Assembly (NCBI GenBank): GCA_030148335.1
Contig: JASBTQ010000039.1
Span: 1-64,000 of the forward strand
Source: Allomuricauda sp.
Lineage (GTDB): Bacteria; Bacteroidota; Bacteroidia; Flavobacteriales; Flavobacteriaceae
Length of the DNA: 64,000 bases
Reading direction: 5' to 3'
The notes under the pieces are model-generated. The model ran no database searches. It worked only from the letters and a program-made list of their open reading frames with translations, and was not told the DNA's origin. Each line of letters begins with the position of its first letter. The stretch's first letter is position 1. The translations under genes were made by a program, and so were the position numbers. Of this stretch, positions 52,724 through 61,686 are shown one piece after another.

Positions 52724-53506
52724 TCAAGAAAGAACACTGTTCCTTGGCCTTTTTGCGAAAGTACGATAATTCCTATCCAAAACAAGGTTCACCTTGTGTG
52801 TCAGGCCGTTTTCTTCAAGAATTTGCTTGGCGAAATCATACCAGGTCATGGGTTTGCCATCGGTGACATGGTAGGTGCGGAAAGGCTGTTCTCCGCACAG
52901 GAGGTTTTTGATGATGTAGCTGGCCAAGGATTCCGTATTAGTGGGGCATCCTATTTGTTCGTCAGTGATATGAAGGTCTTGTCCCTCCAATGCTTTTTTT
53001 ACAACGGTCCTGTAAAAATTATGCCCATACTTTTTACTATACAGCCAAGATGTCCTGATGATATAGTGATTGGCCCATATCTGTCGGATGTATTGTTCCC
53101 CTTCTAGTTTGGACTTTCCATATTCGTTTATGGGATTGGTTGCATCTTCAACGGTATATGGTCCTTCTTTTGTGCCATCAAACACATAGTCGGTTGAAAT
53201 ATGGATTAAAGTAACCCCATGGTCCTTACACGCCTTTGCCAAATTTTTGGCGCCTTCTGCATTTACTGCAAACGCAGGTTCTGGGGTCTTCTCCGCTTGT
53301 TCCACATTGGTATAGGCGGCACAATTGATGCAATAATCATAGTTCCCTTTTAGGAAAATATTGTTTATCGCCTCTGGGTCGGTAATGTCCAGTTCCGAAG
53401 AAGTTTTGAAGTCAAAATGCTGATATGAGTCTCCCTTTTTGGTAACAAGCTCATGTAACGTTTGCCCCAATTGTCCGCTTGATCCAGTTACAAGGATTCT
53501 GTCCAT
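52724..53506 (-). CDS. rfbD: dTDP-4-dehydrorhamnose reductase
   Basis: 260 residues. RmlD SDR: ILVTGSSGQLGQTL, catalytic YGKSKLEGEQYIRQ (YxxxK), HISTDYVFDGTKEGPY and IIRTSWLYSKKYGHNF. Final reduction to dTDP-L-rhamnose. Slightly short at the C-terminus compared with ~285-300 residue homologues, ending RNSVLS. It is the first of the four rhamnose genes, after the Wzz-like gene. Confidence 0.95.
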   Translation of the reverse strand: MDRILVTGSSGQLGQTLHELVTKKGDSYQHFDFKTSSELDITDPEAINNIFLKGNYDYCINCAAYTNVEQAEKTPEPAFAVNAEGAKNLAKACKDHGVTLIHISTDYVFDGTKEGPYTVEDATNPINEYGKSKLEGEQYIRQIWANHYIIRTSWLYSKKYGHNFYRTVVKKALEGQDLHITDEQIGCPTNTESLASYIIKNLLCGEQPFRTYHVTDGKPMTWYDFAKQILEENGLTHKVNLVLDRNYRTFAKRPRNSVLS

Positions 53507-53529
53507 TGAATTTTGACATTGTATAATGC

Positions 53530-54522
53530 TTATTGTAGTTCTGCCGCTTTTCGGTTAAGAAACCGTAAAAAAGAAAATAAAAAGAACAGGGACAAGAGGA
53601 TTATCGGTATCAATATTATTTTTTTTCCAAAAAAGGCCTTGCTCCTTTGGTATGGTTTTCCAAAATTGATGATGTTGACAGGATTGGCCATTTGCTTGAG
53701 CTCCATTCTTCTATCCTCAATGTCCTTTATTAAATTTGATTTTAGGCTAAATAGTCCGCCCACATTTAACTTTTCTTCATTTTGCAATACCACCGTACCG
53801 GTTTCGTATGCATTTCCTGATCTGCCCAAATTGTTGGAATAACCTTGGATAATGGTGTCGATCTGCGCTATCAACACTTCATTTTGTTTGATCCTTGCCA
53901 TCGCATTTTCAGTGTGTACGGCCAAAAGGTCTTTGAAGTAGCTGTTGGAATTTATATATTCGATGAGTTTTTCCGCTATGGCCTTACCTTCAGGATTTTT
54001 ATATCTGAAGGTTATCCTGTGATTGAGTTCTGTATTCTTTAGTAGCTCTTCCCGCAAAACGTCCGATATCAATTCCGTATCTTGAAATTTTTGAAGTATT
54101 TCCAAATACTCCAGTTCCTTTTCAGCGGCTTTTTCTGCATCCTTGTTGACGGGCTCTATGGAGATTTCGAACCCTTTGATCTCCTCTTCCGAAACTCCCA
54201 ATTCCTTAAAAAGGGCTTCGTTTTGGGACTTGAGATTGGATTCGATTTCTGCCACCACGTCATACAGGTAATCCTTGCTTTCCAAATTGGGTCGCACAAT
54301 GACATCCAACTGCATTTTCTCTGTGGAGATCATCTTTAGTCCATATCCGATCAAGACACCTAGCACCGCCAACCCGATAAGGATCAGGATATTTTTCTTC
54401 AGATACAGAAAAACGCGTAAAAAGAAAGTTCCCAACTTGTTGAACCCCCTACCGATCATCTGAAACAGTTGTCCCAAATCTATTTCATCCGATGTGTTCT
54501 GTTTTGTGGGTTGATCTGCCAT
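53530..54522 (-). CDS. Wzz-type chain-length determinant protein
   Basis: 330 residues. Two membrane helices: near residues 40-60 (NILILIGLAVLGVLIGYGL) and at the C-terminus (FFGKKIILIPIILLSLFFLFSFL), with a long coiled periplasmic part between, and YQRSKAFFGKK before the second helix. This is the polysaccharide copolymerase layout that sets glycan chain length with Wzy. No cytoplasmic tyrosine kinase domain, so it is of the O-antigen Wzz type rather than Wzc. Head of the polysaccharide operon, four bases after the DUF6909-type gene. Confidence 0.88.
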   Translation of the reverse strand: MADQPTKQNTSDEIDLGQLFQMIGRGFNKLGTFFLRVFLYLKKNILILIGLAVLGVLIGYGLKMISTEKMQLDVIVRPNLESKDYLYDVVAEIESNLKSQNEALFKELGVSEEEIKGFEISIEPVNKDAEKAAEKELEYLEILQKFQDTELISDVLREELLKNTELNHRITFRYKNPEGKAIAEKLIEYINSNSYFKDLLAVHTENAMARIKQNEVLIAQIDTIIQGYSNNLGRSGNAYETGTVVLQNEEKLNVGGLFSLKSNLIKDIEDRRMELKQMANPVNIINFGKPYQRSKAFFGKKIILIPIILLSLFFLFSFLRFLNRKAAELQ

Positions 54523-54526
54523 ATAG

Positions 54527-56215
54527 TTATGAATTGAATATTTGTTTTAAAATTCTGTCCGTAATCAAATATGTGGGTTTTACCCCTGTTGTTCCCAAGC
54601 CTCCCGAGGCCAAGGTGCTCCCTGTTTCCAAAGGGTTGTCCGAGGCATAGTAGGCATACCTTACCTTCACGCCCTCCTTGATGCTCTTGCGTATCTGCGA
54701 TGCCGACTGCACTGCTTTTTGATAGTGTACGCCTTCCATTTCCAAGCCTATCACGTTCCAAGTGGACTCGTAAAAGAACCGGAGGATGTCCTTGTTCTGC
54801 AACGAGGTTCCCAAAACGGTTACCATGGTGCCTTCCATCACCTTCAGACCTTGGCCTTCAAAATCAGCGGCACTGAGCTCATTCTTGAACGGATAATTGT
54901 CCGCCGTGCCTTCAAAAATATGTGCCGAAGGTATCATCAAATCACCCTTGCCCCCTTCCAAAATACCTGCTTTGCCCATGATGGAGACCGAGTCCACGTT
55001 CAAGAAATACTTTTCCTCATCTTCCTCAAGGGGTTTCAACAGTTCATCTATGGTCTCATACGCCTGTTCCCCAAAAGCATAGTCCATGACAAATATAACG
55101 GGTTTTTCTTCCTCTGGCATTCCTTTGGGCAGTTCATAACAGCAGCTTCCTTTCCCGAATTTTGCCGTGTCGAATATCTGTACATCGATGTTGGTCCCTG
55201 ATTGGTCGTTCAAGAAAAGCATTCCATTTTTCTCTGCTAGATTCCTTACCTTTTTATTGAGGTTCCAGTTCTTTTGTGAACTGAGCATCTCATATATTTT
55301 CAACGATTCAGCATCTGGGAATTCCTTGGCCAATGCCTTTTTAGCAAAAAGGGAGTTCATCACACTGTGCATGTTCGCACTTATGATGTGTAGCGGTCTG
55401 TGCAGCAGATTGTTCTCCTTGAGCGTTTGCTTTATCTTATCGGCCCAGCGTTCTCCGTGGATATGATGCCCCAATCGCTCCCGCAGCAATGGACTGAAGG
55501 TAATGGTCCGCTTGTTTCCTGTGGTCTCTTCTTCTATGGCCAGTTTACCCAACCAATAGATTACGTTCAAAAAACGATCGGGGTCTTCCGGGGTCTTGAG
55601 TTTTTCTTGGATATCACCCACCTCATCGAAGGTCCTTCCCAAAATATTCGCCACATGGATCATGGCCACTTCCCTTTCGTCGTCCCCTTTTTCCTCCTTC
55701 ACTACAAACTCCGTCAACTTGTCCCAGTCCCGTATGGTGGCGTTGCCGTCCTCAACCAATACCCTCCGGCATATTTTTTCGGATTCGATGAACAAAAAAG
55801 TAAGGTGGGTAAGGATGTCGTAAATATCACTCCTGCCCCGGGTTATCTCAATGTTCATCTGCTCATTGTCGATACGGTAGCAGTTTCTTCTCCGCTTGGG
55901 CGGTACAATGGGCTTCAAATGTGATTTGGAAAAGCCTTCGTCCGAAGTAAGGTTAATGAAACGGCACTCCTCTATGCCCTCGGGCAATCGTTCCAATACA
56001 TAAATCAAGCCGTTCAGTTCGGCCTTGTCCTCGGCAACGGTGCCATAAATCTCTGGTCGGAGAAGGAGCAGGGCGGTCCTCAATGCATTTCCGGAAACTC
56101 CCGAAGGCTTGTAGAACCCACGGTTGAGCAAATGGCGCATGGTAATGTACAGGCGCTCTATGGCGTTGGTGGACTCTTGTGCCCTTGTGGTCTGTTTTAC
56201 TTGTGTTGCCATCAT
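54527..56215 (-). CDS. DUF6909-type protein with purine-nucleoside-phosphorylase-like C-terminal half
   Basis: 562 residues from the ATG at 56215 (or 56212; the longer GTG frame runs into the promoter box). I recall it as the flavobacterial DUF6909 family. The N-terminal half is helical and charged (IERLYITMRHLLNRGFYKPSG, SDIYDILTHLTFLFIESEKI). The C-terminal half shows, in order, IMGKAGILEGGKGDLMIPSAHI, WNVIGLEMEGVHYQKAV and YYASDNPLETGSTL. These resemble the GxAG, EMEG and SDxPL blocks of nucleoside phosphorylases and AMP nucleosidase. No signal peptide. Substrate unknown. Confidence 0.7.
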   Translation of the reverse strand: MMATQVKQTTRAQESTNAIERLYITMRHLLNRGFYKPSGVSGNALRTALLLLRPEIYGTVAEDKAELNGLIYVLERLPEGIEECRFINLTSDEGFSKSHLKPIVPPKRRRNCYRIDNEQMNIEITRGRSDIYDILTHLTFLFIESEKICRRVLVEDGNATIRDWDKLTEFVVKEEKGDDEREVAMIHVANILGRTFDEVGDIQEKLKTPEDPDRFLNVIYWLGKLAIEEETTGNKRTITFSPLLRERLGHHIHGERWADKIKQTLKENNLLHRPLHIISANMHSVMNSLFAKKALAKEFPDAESLKIYEMLSSQKNWNLNKKVRNLAEKNGMLFLNDQSGTNIDVQIFDTAKFGKGSCCYELPKGMPEEEKPVIFVMDYAFGEQAYETIDELLKPLEEDEEKYFLNVDSVSIMGKAGILEGGKGDLMIPSAHIFEGTADNYPFKNELSAADFEGQGLKVMEGTMVTVLGTSLQNKDILRFFYESTWNVIGLEMEGVHYQKAVQSASQIRKSIKEGVKVRYAYYASDNPLETGSTLASGGLGTTGVKPTYLITDRILKQIFNS

Positions 56216-56225
56216 TAGTTCTTGG

Positions 56226-56233
56226 CAAAAATA
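56226..56233 (-). promoter_or_regulatory. -7 box of the DUF6909-type gene
   Basis: Minus-strand TATTTTTG, perfect TAnnTTTG, ten bases before the first ATG. A TTG 23 bases upstream could be the -33 element. Confidence 0.6.
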
Positions 56234-56266
56234 CACGAATTCCCCTAATAGGAGGTCAATTCCTAA

Positions 56267-57766
56267 CTATCTCATTTTAAATGGCTGCAATCCGTCCGCA
56301 ACCTTGCGGTCGTTGGAAAGCCGCTGCACCTTGTTCTGGCCTCCCAATTTACCTACTGCCTTCATGTATTCCTGGAAACCTCCGGGCTTGATGACTGTGA
56401 CCTTCAAGGGTTGGAGAATGTTTCCCGCAATAAGGTCATAATAGTAGCTGTTCTGCTTTTTCATGCTTTCCTCCATGATGCTGGAAAACTTGGATATGTC
56501 CGAAGGTGGCCTTTCAAATTCGATAAACCATTCATGATAGGGCAGTTCACCATTTTCCGGATTGGTCTGCGGGGCGACGGTGAATTCGTTTACCAAAGCA
56601 TCGGTCTGGTCCACGGCCAATTTCAAGGCTTCTTCCACTTCTTTGGCAATGACGTGTTCGCCAAAGGCCGAAATAAAATGCTTGATCCTTCCCGAAACAA
56701 TGATGCGATAAGGGTCCTTGGAAATAAACCGGACGGTATCCCCGAGGTCGTATGCCCACAGTCCCGCATTGGTGGAAATCACCATGGCGTAGTCCACATC
56801 GAGCTCCACATCAGCAATGGTGAGCCTTTTTCGGTCTTTGGAGAAAAACTCATCCGCCTTGATGAACTCATAGAAGATGCCCGAATCCAAAAGCAAGAGC
56901 ATGCCCTTTTCTTTTTGCGAATCCTGATAGGCAAAAAACCCTTCACTTGCCGGGAACAACTCTATGCTGTCCACTTTTCTTCCGATCATATTTTCAAATT
57001 TGGCACGGTAGGGTTCATAATTGACCCCTCCGTAAATGAACAACTGGAACTCTTGGAACAGTTCGCCCACCTTTTTTCCAGTCTTGGCGTGGAGTTTTTC
57101 AAAATACATCTGCACCCAAGAGGGGATCCCGGCAATGACCGTCATGTTCTGTTGTTCGGTCTCTTCCACGATATTGTCCACCTTCGTTTCCCAATCCTCT
57201 ATACAATTGGTCTCCCAGCTGGGCAATCGGTTCTTTTGCAGATAGTTGGGGACGTAATGGGCAGATATTCCGGAAAGCCTGCCGAGTTTGATACCCCCTT
57301 TTTCCTCCAACACCGGACTGCCTTGTAGAAAAATCATCTTACCGTCCACAAAATCAGCATTGCCCGTCTCGTGGATGTAGCTCAAAATGGCATTTCTGGA
57401 AGCCTGCACTTGGTATTTTATGGATTCCTTGGTAATCGGGATATATTTGGCCCCCGACGTGGTACCAGAGGTCTTGCCAAAATAGATGGGCTTGCCGGGC
57501 CACAGCACATCGTTCTGTCCATTTATAATCTGCTGGACATATCCCTTCAGTTCTTCATAATCCCTGATGGGTACTTTTTCCACAAAATCATTGTGGGATC
57601 GGATGTGGTCAAAACCATGATCTTTTCCAAATTGGGTCTGTTTGGCCTTGGCGATCAAATCGAAAAATACTTTCTGCTGGGCCTGCACTGGTCTATTGAC
57701 CCATTTTGCGGTCCTTCGGGCCACTCTTCTGGCAAAAATCTTTGCGGCTAGTGCTTTTAATGACAT
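56267..57766 (-). CDS. GH3 family protein (adenylating acyl-amido synthetase-like)
   Basis: 499 residues of the GH3 auxin-responsive-promoter family, whose plant members conjugate acyl acids to amino acids through an acyl-adenylate. Features: FGKTSGTTSGAKYIPIT (ATP-binding loop), LFIYGGVNYEPY, ELFPASEGFFAYQD, AYDLGDTVRF and IKHFISAFGEHVIAKEVEEAL. Bacterial GH3 proteins are common in Bacteroidota but their substrates are not known. Starts directly at the stop of the M23 gene, so probably cotranscribed. Confidence 0.93.
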   Translation of the reverse strand: MSLKALAAKIFARRVARRTAKWVNRPVQAQQKVFFDLIAKAKQTQFGKDHGFDHIRSHNDFVEKVPIRDYEELKGYVQQIINGQNDVLWPGKPIYFGKTSGTTSGAKYIPITKESIKYQVQASRNAILSYIHETGNADFVDGKMIFLQGSPVLEEKGGIKLGRLSGISAHYVPNYLQKNRLPSWETNCIEDWETKVDNIVEETEQQNMTVIAGIPSWVQMYFEKLHAKTGKKVGELFQEFQLFIYGGVNYEPYRAKFENMIGRKVDSIELFPASEGFFAYQDSQKEKGMLLLLDSGIFYEFIKADEFFSKDRKRLTIADVELDVDYAMVISTNAGLWAYDLGDTVRFISKDPYRIIVSGRIKHFISAFGEHVIAKEVEEALKLAVDQTDALVNEFTVAPQTNPENGELPYHEWFIEFERPPSDISKFSSIMEESMKKQNSYYYDLIAGNILQPLKVTVIKPGGFQEYMKAVGKLGGQNKVQRLSNDRKVADGLQPFKMR

Positions 57767-58636
57767 TTAATCAAAGTCGATATAGTTCTGGGGGTCTACT
57801 GGTTTTCCCTTTCTCCAAAGTTCAAAATGTAGGTGGGGGCCCGTGGTGAGCTCACCCGTGTTTCCGATGGACGCAATGACCTCCCCGGCCTTGACCAGGT
57901 CTCCCTGCGATTTGGTCAAGGAGCCGTTGTGCTTGTACGCCGAGGTAAAACCATCTTGATGTTCAATGATGATGACATATCCTGTTTCCGAGGTCCATTC
58001 GGCGAAGAGCACCGTGCCATCGGCAATGGATTTAACCGGTGTGTCCTTTGGGGCCACAAGATCCACCGCAAAATGTTTGGTCTTGATGTCAAAGCCTTGG
58101 GACATGGTCCCAGTGATCGGCGAGAACATCAGCGTACCCAAATTCTCGATGTTCCGTTCAAAGAGATTGTACTTGTCCTCCAGCTCCACCTCTTCACGCA
58201 GGAGCAAATCTTGCCGTATGGGAGTAAGGTCCACTGTGGAGGGGTCCAGTTTGTATTGTTCAAAAAGGGAGTCGCGGTTCACTTGGTTGTTCTCAATATC
58301 CCCTCTTAAAACCATACGGACATTGTCCAAATACCTATTGGTATAATTCAAGACGGTGACCAGAGAATCGGTTTTGTACGTGAGCTCGGTGGCCTGGCGT
58401 TTCAATTTGGTGGAAGAATATCCGGGAATGTATTCCCTGAGCGGGGTAAAGGCAATAATCAAGGTGGTGAGCCCTATCAGCACAATAATGAACAGGGTGC
58501 CCGTGACAAAAACGTTGAGCCTGCTCAGCTTGAACGAAATCTTTTCCTCAAAGGTGCTCTCGTTGAGGATCACCAAGCGGTACTTGTGCAGCAGCTTGCG
58601 CTTTATTTCCTTTCTTTTCTTTTTGTCCTTTGCCAT
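57767..58636 (-). CDS. M23 family metallopeptidase, catalytic site intact
   Basis: 289 residues from the ATG at 58636, where MAKDKKKRKEIKRKLLHKY is the usual N-terminus. One membrane helix (about 36-60), a periplasmic coiled linker, then the LytM/M23 endopeptidase domain with both zinc motifs: KHFAVDL (HxxxD) and GPHLHFELW (HxH). It should cut peptidoglycan cross-links in the periplasm. Contrast with the degenerate M23 domain at 9114-10340. Followed without a gap by the GH3 gene. Confidence 0.93.
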   Translation of the reverse strand: MAKDKKKRKEIKRKLLHKYRLVILNESTFEEKISFKLSRLNVFVTGTLFIIVLIGLTTLIIAFTPLREYIPGYSSTKLKRQATELTYKTDSLVTVLNYTNRYLDNVRMVLRGDIENNQVNRDSLFEQYKLDPSTVDLTPIRQDLLLREEVELEDKYNLFERNIENLGTLMFSPITGTMSQGFDIKTKHFAVDLVAPKDTPVKSIADGTVLFAEWTSETGYVIIIEHQDGFTSAYKHNGSLTKSQGDLVKAGEVIASIGNTGELTTGPHLHFELWRKGKPVDPQNYIDFD

Positions 58637-58641
58637 AAGAA

Positions 58642-58649
58642 CAAAGATA
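58642..58649 (-). promoter_or_regulatory. -7 box of the M23 peptidase gene
   Basis: Minus-strand TATCTTTG, a perfect TAnnTTTG, five bases before the ATG at 58636, which points to a leaderless transcript. It also supports 58636 over the longer frame. Confidence 0.6.
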
Positions 58650-58796
58650 ATCTTAGATTTTAATATTGGTGTTAAGCTTTTTAAAAAGCCTTGTATCAAA
58701 TTCCTACGGGTGTTCCGAATTACTAATTTTCGTTAATCCGGTGCGCTCTTCCAGTTCTTTTTAGTAATTTTACCTTTCATTTAAAGGTTTTGCATT

Positions 58797-58994
58797 ATGA
58801 TTGCTCAAACTATGTTTTTAGGTATGCTCGGCCCATGGCAGATCGTACTCATTGTCGTTGTGGTTCTTTTGCTCTTCGGGGGCAAAAAGATTCCTGAACT
58901 GATGAGAGGTCTTGGAAGTGGCATAAAGGAATTCAAGGATGCTTCCAAGGAAGAGGAAAAATTGGAGGGCGGAAGCAAAGAATCAAAGTCCTAA
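58797..58994 (+). CDS. tatA: Twin-arginine translocase TatA/E subunit
   Basis: 65 residues. One membrane helix (about 13-31, [20 protein letters not shown]) with the FGGKKIPEL hinge, an amphipathic helix ([14 protein letters not shown]) and a charged tail, the full TatA design. Oligomerises with TatC to export folded proteins. tatC is not in the window. Single gene, divergent from the M23 peptidase. The following 227 bases hold a weak AAGCCC/GGGCTT hairpin (59029-59051) and the leader of the OmpA gene. Confidence 0.95.
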   Translation: MIAQTMFLGMLGPWQIVLIVVVVLLLFGGKKIPELMRGLGSGIKEFKDASKEEEKLEGGSKESKS

Positions 58995-59160
58995 TTCAAT
59001 TCTTGACTTATCGGGTTTTACATCAATAAAGCCCTCATTATTTGGGGGCTTGTCGATGAAGAACCACATTATATTGGATTACACGCCAAAAATCCATCCG
59101 TTCACAACAAAAAGTTACTCTCCCCCACTTCTTGCTCTACTTTAGTGGTCTGAAACAAAC

Positions 59161-59205
59161 GTTAAGCCCACTTGCTTAACCTCCAAACGGCACCAACGCC
59201 GTTTG
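59161..59205 (+). promoter_or_regulatory. Two perfect hairpins in the leader of the OmpA family gene
   Basis: First GTTAAGC (59161-59167) / GCTTAAC (59174-59180), spacer six bases. Second CAAACGGC (59184-59191) / GCCGTTTG (59198-59205), spacer six bases. They lie 16 bases before the ATG. A -7-like TACTTTAG at 59138 would place both in the transcribed leader. Likely regulatory RNA structure or tandem operators. Confidence 0.6.
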
Positions 59206-59221
59206 TGCAGCTGGAGCGGTA

Positions 59222-61210
59222 ATGAAAAGACATATCTTGCTTTCTCTCTTGTTGATTTCCCTTGGGGCCATGTCCCAGGAAAACTCTCTCATGGATGGTG
59301 CCAACGAGAACCTATCCACAGTGGCCAATTCCCAATACTACTATAAGAACAGTGTTCTCCCTTCGGAAAGTAAGACCAGTAACGATGCAGTTCCCAATCC
59401 CATCGAAAAAGGGATTACGGAAAAGTTGATAGCCCAGGGCAATGACTACTATTCAAAAATGTGGTATGCAGAAGCGGCCAGAATATTTGACCTAGTCCTA
59501 GAGCAGCACAATGTGGAACACAGCATGGAACTGCTTTCCAAAGCCGGGGATTCCCATTACTACAGTGGGAATTTGGAGAAATCTTATAAATGGTACCATG
59601 AACTGTACAGCCGGTATGCCGAAAAGGTGCCTGAAGACGTTCGGTCCCGATATAACGAAACCATAAAAGGGACTGGAAGACCTCAGAGCAATAAACCTAC
59701 AACGTGGAAAGGTGCCTCTTTGACCAAGATCAAAAACCTGTCCATAAATTCCCCTTATTCCGATTTTTCCCCCATGTTCCATAAAAACTCCGAGCTCGTT
59801 TTTGCCTCGGCAAGGGACACTTCTTTTCTGACCACCCGAAGGTATCGTTGGACCAACCAACCATTCCTGGACCTTTATGTGGCCCAAAAGAAAAATGGGG
59901 AAGGGGAGCTATATGGCACCAAAAAGTTTTCGCGAAAGATAAATACCAAATACCACGAAGCTTCAGTGGCCTTCGCTCCGGACCAAAAAACCATTTATTT
60001 CACCCGAAACAATTATGGTAAAAAACTGAAACGCGGAAAAGAAGGAGTGAACCACCTCAAGATCTATCGGTCAAAATGGGTCGATGGTGAATGGACAGAG
60101 GCAGAGGAACTTCCGCTAAATAGTGAAAATTATTCCACCGGCCACCCGGCCATCAGCCCAGATGGCAAAATAATGTATTTCGTTTCCGATAGACCGGGCG
60201 GTTTTGGAGAAACGGACATCTATGTGGTGGACATCCTCGAAAATGGTGGCTTTTCCGAACCAAAAAACTTGGGGCGGACCGTCAACACCGACGCCAAGGA
60301 AATGTTTCCCTACGTTACGGAAGGGGGGCTTTATTTTTCATCGAACAGACCTATGGGGCTTGGCGGACTGGATGTGTATCGCTCCGATGTTTCCAATGGG
60401 ATTTTTGGCGTGGCCGTCAACTTGGGGGAACCCGTCAACAGTATTCGGGACGATTTTTCCTATATCATCGATGCTTCGGGCCAACAGGGGTATTTTGCTT
60501 CCAACCGAAAAGGCGGTAAGGGGGACGATGACATCTATTCCTTTGTGCAAACAGAGAACCTCAACGCCATTTCCGGAGAAGTGAAAGATCTGCAGACCGG
60601 GGAACTTCTTGAAGATGCGACCGTGCAGTTATTGGACAGCGAAGGGAAATTGCTGGCAGAATATAGCAGCAGTGCCAATGGAGGCTATATCTTCCCGAAT
60701 CTGTCCCCAAACACCAAATACACTCTCAAAACGTCTAAGCGGGACTATTTTGACGATAGCAGGACCGTCAGCACGAAAGCCAACGAGAGAATCGTGGTCA
60801 ATCCCACGCTTAAAGTGGTGAACGAAATCATTGATACAGAAAAAAATATCGTGTCCTTGGACCCCGAAGCCATTCATTTTGATTTTGACAGCTTCAAGGT
60901 CAAGCAAAGGGCCGCACAGGAACTGGACAAATTGGTGGCCGTATTGAAGGAGCACAAAAATCTGGTAATCAAAATTGAGGCCCATACCGATGCCATAGGC
61001 GATGCGGCCTATAATAAATACCTTTCGGAGAAACGGGCCAATTCCACAAAGGATTACCTCATCTCGCAGGGAGTAGATTCTTCCCAGATCGAAAGTGCCA
61101 TGGGTTATGGGGAAGAGCGTTTGCTGAACAACTGTTCGGATGGCAAACGATGTGCCCCTGAAAAACACAGCCTCAACCGCCGATCCGAGTTCATCATCGT
61201 GTCCCAATAA
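59222..61210 (+). CDS. OmpA-family protein with TPR, beta-propeller and CarboxypepD_reg-like domains (PorE-like)
   Basis: 662 residues. Signal peptide (1-18, ISLGAMSQ). TPR region (about 55-140, IAQGNDYYSKMWYAEAARIFDLVL), then PD40/WD40-type propeller repeats (FSPMFHKNSELVFASARD, ASVAFAPDQKTIYFTRNNYG, HPAISPDGKIMYFVSDRPGG, GGLYFSSNRPMGLGGLDVY). A CarboxypepD_reg-like domain follows (ISGEVKDLQTGELLEDATVQLL), then OmpA C-terminal peptidoglycan binding (HFDFDSFKVKQRAAQEL, IEAHTDAIGDAAYNKYLSEKRA). The same order is found in PorE of the type IX secretion system, which anchors it to peptidoglycan; many flavobacterial paralogues exist, so PorE identity is not certain. Confidence 0.88.
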   Translation: MKRHILLSLLLISLGAMSQENSLMDGANENLSTVANSQYYYKNSVLPSESKTSNDAVPNPIEKGITEKLIAQGNDYYSKMWYAEAARIFDLVLEQHNVEHSMELLSKAGDSHYYSGNLEKSYKWYHELYSRYAEKVPEDVRSRYNETIKGTGRPQSNKPTTWKGASLTKIKNLSINSPYSDFSPMFHKNSELVFASARDTSFLTTRRYRWTNQPFLDLYVAQKKNGEGELYGTKKFSRKINTKYHEASVAFAPDQKTIYFTRNNYGKKLKRGKEGVNHLKIYRSKWVDGEWTEAEELPLNSENYSTGHPAISPDGKIMYFVSDRPGGFGETDIYVVDILENGGFSEPKNLGRTVNTDAKEMFPYVTEGGLYFSSNRPMGLGGLDVYRSDVSNGIFGVAVNLGEPVNSIRDDFSYIIDASGQQGYFASNRKGGKGDDDIYSFVQTENLNAISGEVKDLQTGELLEDATVQLLDSEGKLLAEYSSSANGGYIFPNLSPNTKYTLKTSKRDYFDDSRTVSTKANERIVVNPTLKVVNEIIDTEKNIVSLDPEAIHFDFDSFKVKQRAAQELDKLVAVLKEHKNLVIKIEAHTDAIGDAAYNKYLSEKRANSTKDYLISQGVDSSQIESAMGYGEERLLNNCSDGKRCAPEKHSLNRRSEFIIVSQ

Positions 61211-61436
61211 AGGCCATTTACCTTCATATTCTCTCTGTTGTACCTTACAACGGATATTTTCCTCGTTGAACAGCACGCCCCTCTTTTGCAGTTCATCGAT
61301 CATTTTTTTTGCTTTATGGGATTCCCGGCCCGCCCTTTCACTTTTGTCTTTCTTTTTTGGTATTTCATCCTTTAGTTTTTCATCCAAGTCGTTGAATTTG
61401 AAACTTTGCCTTGTCTTTAAATCTTAAAACTGACTT

Positions 61437-61607
61437 ATGAAAAAACTATTACTCGTTAAAGAAATTTATTTGGAAGGCTTCCGCAACTTGGGGCACATCA
61501 TCATAGAAAAATACTTTAAGGTATTTGCCTGGTTCAGCTTTGTCATGTTTTTCATCGTGCTTTATGCCTTTGTTTACAGGATGGCTACTGGCTTTGCCTT
61601 TGATTGA
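61437..61607 (+). CDS. Small membrane protein of 56 residues
   Basis: ATG at 61437 to TGA at 61607, 56 residues: KKLLLVKEIYLEGFRNLGH, then one membrane helix (about 29-48, FAWFSFVMFFIVLYAFVY). I think it belongs to the flavobacterial DUF6747 family, from memory. Codon pattern and composition are like real genes, and a perfect terminator follows 24 bases after the stop. Function unknown. Confidence 0.75.
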   Translation: MKKLLLVKEIYLEGFRNLGHIIIEKYFKVFAWFSFVMFFIVLYAFVYRMATGFAFD

Positions 61608-61630
61608 CCAACCTTAAGCATTTAAAGAAC

Positions 61631-61663
61631 AAAAAAGCCCGACGCTAAGCGTCGGGCTTTTTT
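61631..61663. terminator. Bidirectional terminator
   Basis: Perfect 15-bp stem from AAAAAAGCCCGACGC to GCGTCGGGCTTTTTT with a TAA loop. It serves both the 56-residue protein gene (+) and the convergent DUF4837 gene (-). Confidence 0.95.
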
Positions 61664-61686
61664 GCTTTTATATCTTGATTGTTATC

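Noticed and set aside
60629-61387. 252-residue minus-strand open frame across the end of the OmpA gene
   Set aside because: Most of it is the antisense shadow of the OmpA domain; only the part outside the gene looks protein-like, and it lacks a good start.
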